Below are positions 6,998-10,251 of a stretch of 10,251 nt of DNA, one piece after another. Source of the DNA: Alphaproteobacteria bacterium (GTDB lineage: Bacteria > Pseudomonadota > Alphaproteobacteria > UBA2136 > UBA6156); NCBI GenBank assembly GCA_020249005.1, contig JADCGN010000108.1:1-10251 (forward strand), read 5' to 3'. Positions within the stretch are counted from its first letter, which is position 1, and every line of letters begins with the position of its first letter. The notes below the pieces were generated by a model, which saw only the letters and a list, made by a program, of their open reading frames with translations, was not told the DNA's origin and searched no databases. The position numbers and the translations under genes are program-made.

Positions 6998-7492
6998 TTA
7001 GTTGATAATTTTCCAGCTGCCATCGGCTTGCTTGCAGGCGGTGCCGTAGGCCCGCTCGGTCTTACCACCGATCGTCACGGTCTGCTGGTACTCGCGGCAG
7101 GCGGCGCCATCGCCGGTGCGGCCTTCACGGGTGGGGGTAATCGTCCCTTGGTTACCGGTTTGCGGGTTGTACCAGGTAATTTGTTGGCCCACCGGCGCGG
7201 TGGCGGCGCGGGTGCTGGCGCTTTCGTAATAGCCGCGGTCTTGCGCGTTCATGCCTTGCACAATTTTGCTGCCAGCCCACGCACCCAGCATGGCCCCGGC
7301 CACGCTGGCCACCACCTTGCCGCTGCCTTCACCAAACTGGCTGCCCAAAAAGCCCCCGGCCACCCCACCCAGCACAGTACCCACGGCGTTACTGTCGATC
7401 CCGCCGCCGTTGCCGGTTTGGGTGCAGGCGGAAAGGGCGGGCATCATCAAGCCAGCCACCACGGCGCCGGCGATCAGGTTCTTAGAAAACAT
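6998..7492 (-). CDS. 17 kDa surface antigen-type outer-membrane lipoprotein
   Basis: This 164-residue protein matches the Rickettsia 17 kDa antigen family along its length. It begins with a lipoprotein signal peptide (hydrophobic residues 6-20) ending in the lipobox LSAC, with C23 as the predicted lipidated residue. A glycine-zipper segment follows at about 38-75 (GTVLGGVAGGFLGSQFG then AGAMLGAWAG), which packs as paired helices in or at the membrane. The C-terminal domain (about 105-164) keeps the family pattern WYNPQTGNQGTITPT, CREYQQTVTIGGK and YGTACKQADGSW, with C132 and C153 available for a disulphide. It is probably anchored in the outer membrane, with a structural rather than enzymatic role. 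The ATG at 7492 is chosen because it gives a standard signal peptide; an in-frame ATG at 7531 would add 13 polar residues. The ribosome binding site is weak (AAAG, eight bases upstream). It lies 108 bases after the repeat-protein gene and has its own candidate promoter. Confidence 0.9.
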   Translation of the reverse strand: MFSKNLIAGAVVAGLMMPALSACTQTGNGGGIDSNAVGTVLGGVAGGFLGSQFGEGSGKVVASVAGAMLGAWAGSKIVQGMNAQDRGYYESASTRAATAPVGQQITWYNPQTGNQGTITPTREGRTGDGAACREYQQTVTIGGKTERAYGTACKQADGSWKIIN

Positions 7493-7522
7493 GGGTTGGG
7501 CTTTCTTTCTGGTTACGTCAGA

Positions 7523-7551
7523 AAAGTGCACCCAACCTTACAAGCGGTCAA
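7523..7551 (-). promoter_or_regulatory. Candidate promoter of the 17 kDa lipoprotein gene
   Basis: On the minus strand TTGACC (7546-7551) is a near-perfect -35; 17 bases on, CACTTT (7523-7528) is a weak -10. The predicted leader is about 24 bases. The -35 lies in the downstream half of a small hairpin. Confidence 0.4.
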
Positions 7552-7573
7552 GCGGCCCTCTTACCAACCGCTT
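7541..7573 (-). other. Short repeat/hairpin after the repeat-protein gene
   Basis: On the plus strand CAAGCGG occurs twice in tandem (7541-7547 and 7549-7555), and both copies can pair with CCGCTT at 7568-7573: a 7-base stem with an 18-base loop, or a 6-base stem with a 12-base loop. There is no U run, so it is a poor terminator. The doubled motif over the -35 of the lipoprotein promoter could equally be an operator. Confidence 0.3.
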
Positions 7574-7600
7574 ACAGGCCACCAGCCACCTCCTCCCGGG

Positions 7601-7681
7601 TTACGGGCGGCACAGCTGCAGCTTCATCACGCCGCCGCCAATGTCGGTATACCGCATCATCCCAGCGGTGGCGGCGGTGCA
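7601..7681 (-). repeat. Terminal, truncated N cassette
   Basis: The last residues (CTAATAGMMRY....LQLCRP) line up with the start of the N cassette, C.....AGAIRYNGGALQFC, but stop two residues after the second cysteine instead of continuing into NGTTWTTLG. The DNA just past the stop shows no decayed remainder of the cassette in any frame, so this looks like a natural end rather than a recent frameshift. Confidence 0.5.
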
Positions 7682-10251
7682 GGTGCCCGCGCCGCCCAGC
7701 TGCAGGGCGCTGGCGCTCACGTTGGTGGCACTCACTTGGGTCATGGAAATCACCGTACCGTTGCTCACGTTCTGCACTTGGGTCGGGATGCTGCTCAGAC
7801 CGTACCAATCCGCCACCCCAGCGCTGCCCAGCGTGGTCCAGGTGGTGCCGTTACAGAACTGGAGAGCGCCGCCATTGTAACGGATGGCCCCAGCGGTGGT
7901 GCCGTTGCAGGCTTCGCCACCGTTGGCGATACGGATGGTGCCGTTCACCTCTAACCGCGTGGTGGGAGAAGCCGTACCAATCCCAACCCCGCCGCCCAAG
8001 GGGTTTAAGGCCAGCGTGTAGTAAGCCGCAATCCCACCTACAAACTGCGACTGCAACCAGGCATGCGGGGTGCCACCGTTAAAGTTAACACCAATGTTAA
8101 GGCCATTTGAACCGGTGTTTTCGGTAAACCACGCAATACCGGTATTGCTGGCGCCAATGCTGGGCACGCCGGAAGCGCCGGTCACACTGAATTTTTGGCC
8201 GGGATTGGTCGTCCCAATCCCGACATTCCCATTGACATCGTCAATCGTAAACCGGGTGCCAACCGAAACCTGGTTGATGTTGAAATCACCACCCGCATTC
8301 TGAATATCCCAGAAAGCGTTGTTATTATGAGGGTAAAGGCGGATCGTACCCGTCACCGCATTGGCCGTCCCTACCCCAACCCAGTTCCCAAAGTACCCCG
8401 TCCCGGTGGCGCTGATCGCCCCGCTGGCGTTGATGTTGGTGATGCCCAAGCCCCCGCTGCCGAAGTTGCCTACGTTGCTGCCCGCAATCGTGATGCTCAC
8501 CGCATTGTTGTTTTGCGCCACCACGCTGGTGGTGCCGCTGGTGATACGGTCGCCCTGGACGTTGAGGTTGGTCAGGCCGGAACCATCCCCAATGAAGCGG
8601 TTCGCTTGGATGTTCCCCGTGGCGCTGATGTTGGTCACGCTCACGTTGCCCAGCTGGGTGAAGCCGCCCACGGTCAGGTTGTTGGTCACGCTCACGTTGG
8701 TGCCGCTGAGACCCGCCATGCTTAAGGTGGTGCCGTTGCTTACGTTCTGCACCTGGGCCGGAATGTTGCTCAGGCCGTACCAGTCGGCCGCCCCGGCGCT
8801 GCCCAGCGTCGTCCAAGTGGTGCCGTTACAGAAGCTGAGTGCGCCACCATTATAGCGGATGGCCCCGGCACGTGCGGCCGTACAACCAGCGCCGCTGCTC
8901 GCCGTTTGCAGCTCACCGCCCACCACCGTGAGGCTTGAGGCTGCCGCATTGGTACCGCCCCCAATCACCACGTTGCCGCCATAAGGCTGGAGGGCCAAGT
9001 TCCCCTTCACGTTGTTTTCATCAGCCACTTCCAAGAAGAAAATATTATCATTGTTCTGGCCAAAGAAGAGGCGGGTAAAGTCGGTAATCCCCGCGTTGTA
9101 AGAGGCCACCATCGACGCCACCACCTGATAACCGGCGGTCGGCGTTACAATCGCCACATCCAACGGTACACTGGTGGGCACGCGGCCAATCGCCACACGG
9201 TTGGTGAAATACCCGGTCGTGCCGCTAATACCGCCCGTAGCGCTCACGCCCAACGTCACCAACCCACGGATCGGGTCGAACCAGGCGGTGTTGGTCCCCG
9301 CTTGGGTCAAGCTCACAAAGCTGGTGTTGCTCACCACCACCAGTTGCGTGGTGCCGCTGGTGATGCGGTCATCAACCCCACCCGTTAGGGCCACCCCATT
9401 CACGCGTAAGGTGGTGAAGTCACCCACGCTGCCGCTGACGTTGGTGCTGCTGATGCGGGCCGTTTGAATCAGCGTGGCGCTCAGGTTGGTGGTGCTGACC
9501 AGGTTCATCGCCAGCGTGGTAGCGTTACTCACGTTCTGCACCTGGGCTGGAATGTTGCTCAGGCCGTACCAGTCAGCCGCCCCGGCGCTGCCCAGCGTCG
9601 TCCAAGTGGTGCCGTTACAAAACTGCAGCGCACCTCCGTTGTAGCGAATAGCACCGGCCAAACCCACTACGCAGGCTGCACCACTGCTACCCACTTGAGC
9701 CTCACCCACCACGGTAAGGCTGGCTGCGGGCGTTAAAGTACCAACACCAAGTCGGTTGGTGTTGGTAAATACAAAGGCAGGTGTGGCCGTACCATCGGTA
9801 TAGAAATTTAATGTCGAACTTATCGTATCCATAAAGGACTGAGTGGCCGAGCGTCCAATCTGAAAGAGTTGCGACGAGTTTGCTCGCAGATTAATGCGTA
9901 CATCATTGTTGGCGCCAATGTCACGCACTTCGAGTTCTGCACCCGGAGCTGTCGTACCAATCCCAACAAAACCACTGAAATAACCCGTGGTCCCGCTGAT
10001 CCCCCCTGTGGCGCTCACGCCCAGGGTGACCAACCCACGGGTGGGGTCAAACCAACCGGTGTTGGTACCCGCTTGGGTCAGACTCACAAAGCCAGTGTTG
10101 CTCACCACCACCATTTGGGTGGTGCCGCTGGTGATCCGGTCGGTAGCGGTAGCCACCACCCCGGTCAGGCCCGAACCATCCCCAATGAAGCGGTTCGCTT
10201 GGATGTTCCCCGTGGCGCTGATGTTGGTCACGCTCACGTTGCCCAGCTGGG
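7601..10251 (-). CDS. Large modular repeat surface protein (tail-fibre/adhesin-like); N-terminus missing
   Basis: The last 882 residues of a larger protein are visible; the frame is open to the right edge, so the true start is outside. It is rich in Asn, Ser, Thr and Gly, poor in charged residues, and built from recurring cassettes. (A) SVTNISATGNIQANRF..GSGLT. (D) DRITSGTT..VVVSNT..SLTQAG..FDP..GLVTLGVSATGG. (V) seven GIGTT.P...LEV-like strands as found in phage tail-fibre and bacterial fibre proteins. (N) C..(8)..AGAIRYNGGALQFCNGTTWTTLG followed by ADWYGLSNIPAQVQNVSN. Each N unit has two cysteines that could form a disulphide. The protein ends in KLQLCRP, inside a shortened N unit. No peptidase S74 chaperone domain, LPxTG motif or membrane helix is seen. 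Likely an extracellular trimeric or beta-fibre protein used for adhesion or predation-type contact, or a phage-derived fibre; the exact role is unknown. The lipoprotein gene follows 108 bases downstream. Confidence 0.85.
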   Translation of the reverse strand, partial: QLGNVSVTNISATGNIQANRFIGDGSGLTGVVATATDRITSGTTQMVVVSNTGFVSLTQAGTNTGWFDPTRGLVTLGVSATGGISGTTGYFSGFVGIGTTAPGAELEVRDIGANNDVRINLRANSSQLFQIGRSATQSFMDTISSTLNFYTDGTATPAFVFTNTNRLGVGTLTPAASLTVVGEAQVGSSGAACVVGLAGAIRYNGGALQFCNGTTWTTLGSAGAADWYGLSNIPAQVQNVSNATTLAMNLVSTTNLSATLIQTARISSTNVSGSVGDFTTLRVNGVALTGGVDDRITSGTTQLVVVSNTSFVSLTQAGTNTAWFDPIRGLVTLGVSATGGISGTTGYFTNRVAIGRVPTSVPLDVAIVTPTAGYQVVASMVASYNAGITDFTRLFFGQNNDNIFFLEVADENNVKGNLALQPYGGNVVIGGGTNAAASSLTVVGGELQTASSGAGCTAARAGAIRYNGGALSFCNGTTWTTLGSAGAADWYGLSNIPAQVQNVSNGTTLSMAGLSGTNVSVTNNLTVGGFTQLGNVSVTNISATGNIQANRFIGDGSGLTNLNVQGDRITSGTTSVVAQNNNAVSITIAGSNVGNFGSGGLGITNINASGAISATGTGYFGNWVGVGTANAVTGTIRLYPHNNNAFWDIQNAGGDFNINQVSVGTRFTIDDVNGNVGIGTTNPGQKFSVTGASGVPSIGASNTGIAWFTENTGSNGLNIGVNFNGGTPHAWLQSQFVGGIAAYYTLALNPLGGGVGIGTASPTTRLEVNGTIRIANGGEACNGTTAGAIRYNGGALQFCNGTTWTTLGSAGVADWYGLSSIPTQVQNVSNGTVISMTQVSATNVSASALQLGGAGTCTAATAGMMRYTDIGGGVMKLQLCRP
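7756..7894 (-). repeat. N cassette, copy 1 (139 bases)
   Basis: Encodes the block from AGAIRYNGG through NGTTWTTLG to WYGLSSIPTQVQNVSNG. About 85% identical by hand count to copy 2, which lies 975 bases (325 codons) upstream in the gene. It is the most divergent copy: it carries S and T where the others have N and A in the SNIPAQ part, and V for A in AADWY. Confidence 0.75.
8570..8658 (-). repeat. A cassette, internal copy (89 bases)
   Basis: Encodes QLGNVSVTNISATGNIQANR followed by FIGDGSGLT. It matches 10163-10251 at 88 of 89 positions (single difference at 8579), at an offset of 1593 bases (531 codons). Confidence 0.9.
8731..8869 (-). repeat. N cassette, copy 2 (139 bases)
   Basis: About 86% identical by hand count to copy 3, with perfectly matching stretches of 25 and 44 bases. 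Differences cluster at the AIRYNGG/LSFC end, while the ADWYGLSNIPAQVQNVSN part is nearly unchanged. Confidence 0.8.
9206..9370 (-). repeat. D cassette, copy 1 (165 bases)
   Basis: Encodes DRITSGTTQLVVVSNTSF followed by the SLTQAG, WFDPIRGLVTLG and SATGGISGTTGYF segments. It aligns without gaps to 9977-10141 (offset 771 bases, 257 codons). A more diverged relative, with DRITSGTTSVVAQNNN and SATGTGYF at its ends, lies at about 8390-8553. Confidence 0.75.
9520..9658 (-). repeat. N cassette, copy 3 (139 bases)
   Basis: Lies 789 bases (263 codons) from copy 2, in the same frame. Encodes the same two-cysteine block and the ADWYGLSNIPAQVQNVSN linker. Confidence 0.8.
9977..10141 (-). repeat. D cassette, copy 2 (165 bases)
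   Basis: Ungapped partner of 9206-9370. The protein differs at only a few positions (for example M for L after SGTTQ, G for A before WFDP), while many third codon positions differ, so this duplication is older than that of the A cassette. Confidence 0.75.
10163..10251 (-). repeat. A cassette, edge copy (89 bases, runs off window)
   Basis: Partner of the internal copy at 8570-8658 with one mismatch (10172). The match continues up to the last base of the window, so the full repeat is longer than what is seen here. Confidence 0.9.

Noticed and set aside
7028..7954. Plus-strand open frame spanning the lipoprotein gene, its upstream gap and the end of the repeat protein
   Set aside because: It is antisense to two well-supported genes and their promoter; composition is His/Gly/Ala-rich noise.
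7756..9658. Regularly spaced 139-base repeats considered as a CRISPR-like or shufflon array
   Set aside because: The repeats are coding, in frame, all in the same orientation, unequal in spacing (975 and 789 bases), and no recombinase or inverted crossover sites are visible.

Overview
This GC-rich window most likely comes from a Gram-negative alphaproteobacterium. Three things suggest this: a lipoprotein closely resembling the Rickettsia 17 kDa surface antigen, a GyrB of about 835 residues carrying the Gram-negative insert in its TOPRIM half, and a class I NrdA that starts directly at the catalytic core. The base composition is far too GC-rich for Rickettsia itself. I would place it in some other, perhaps deep-branching, alphaproteobacterial lineage, with low confidence below class level. 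All seven supported genes lie on the minus strand and read from right to left.

From right to left (transcription order), the window opens inside a very large modular repeat protein (10251 down to 7601), a tail-fibre or adhesin-like surface protein whose N-terminus is outside the window. Next come a 17 kDa-antigen-type outer-membrane lipoprotein (7492-6998), a heparinase II/III-family protein (6931-5294), and a probable two-gene unit of unknown function with its own good promoter: a single-span proline-rich protein (5218-4322) and a four-span membrane protein (4292-3873). Then follow gyrB (3775-1268) with its own promoter, and the first 300 codons of nrdA (902 down to 1, running off the left edge).

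The right half is therefore envelope and surface biology, and the left half is core DNA metabolism: supercoiling and dNTP supply. The 365-base gap between gyrB and nrdA is the main regulatory region. It holds a compact hairpin after gyrB, two NrdR-box-like sites, a -10 element, a long leader with an inverted repeat and a run of seven G, and a strong nrdA ribosome binding site.

The most unusual object is the repeat protein. It is built from a few interchangeable cassettes, some of which are almost identical at the DNA level and in frame with each other, so recombination could remove or add blocks without breaking the gene. I saw no CRISPR array, tRNA, rRNA, insertion sequence or recognisable defence system. 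The claim of an entirely new system is not supported; the repeat protein and the two-gene membrane unit are the best candidates for undescribed biology.
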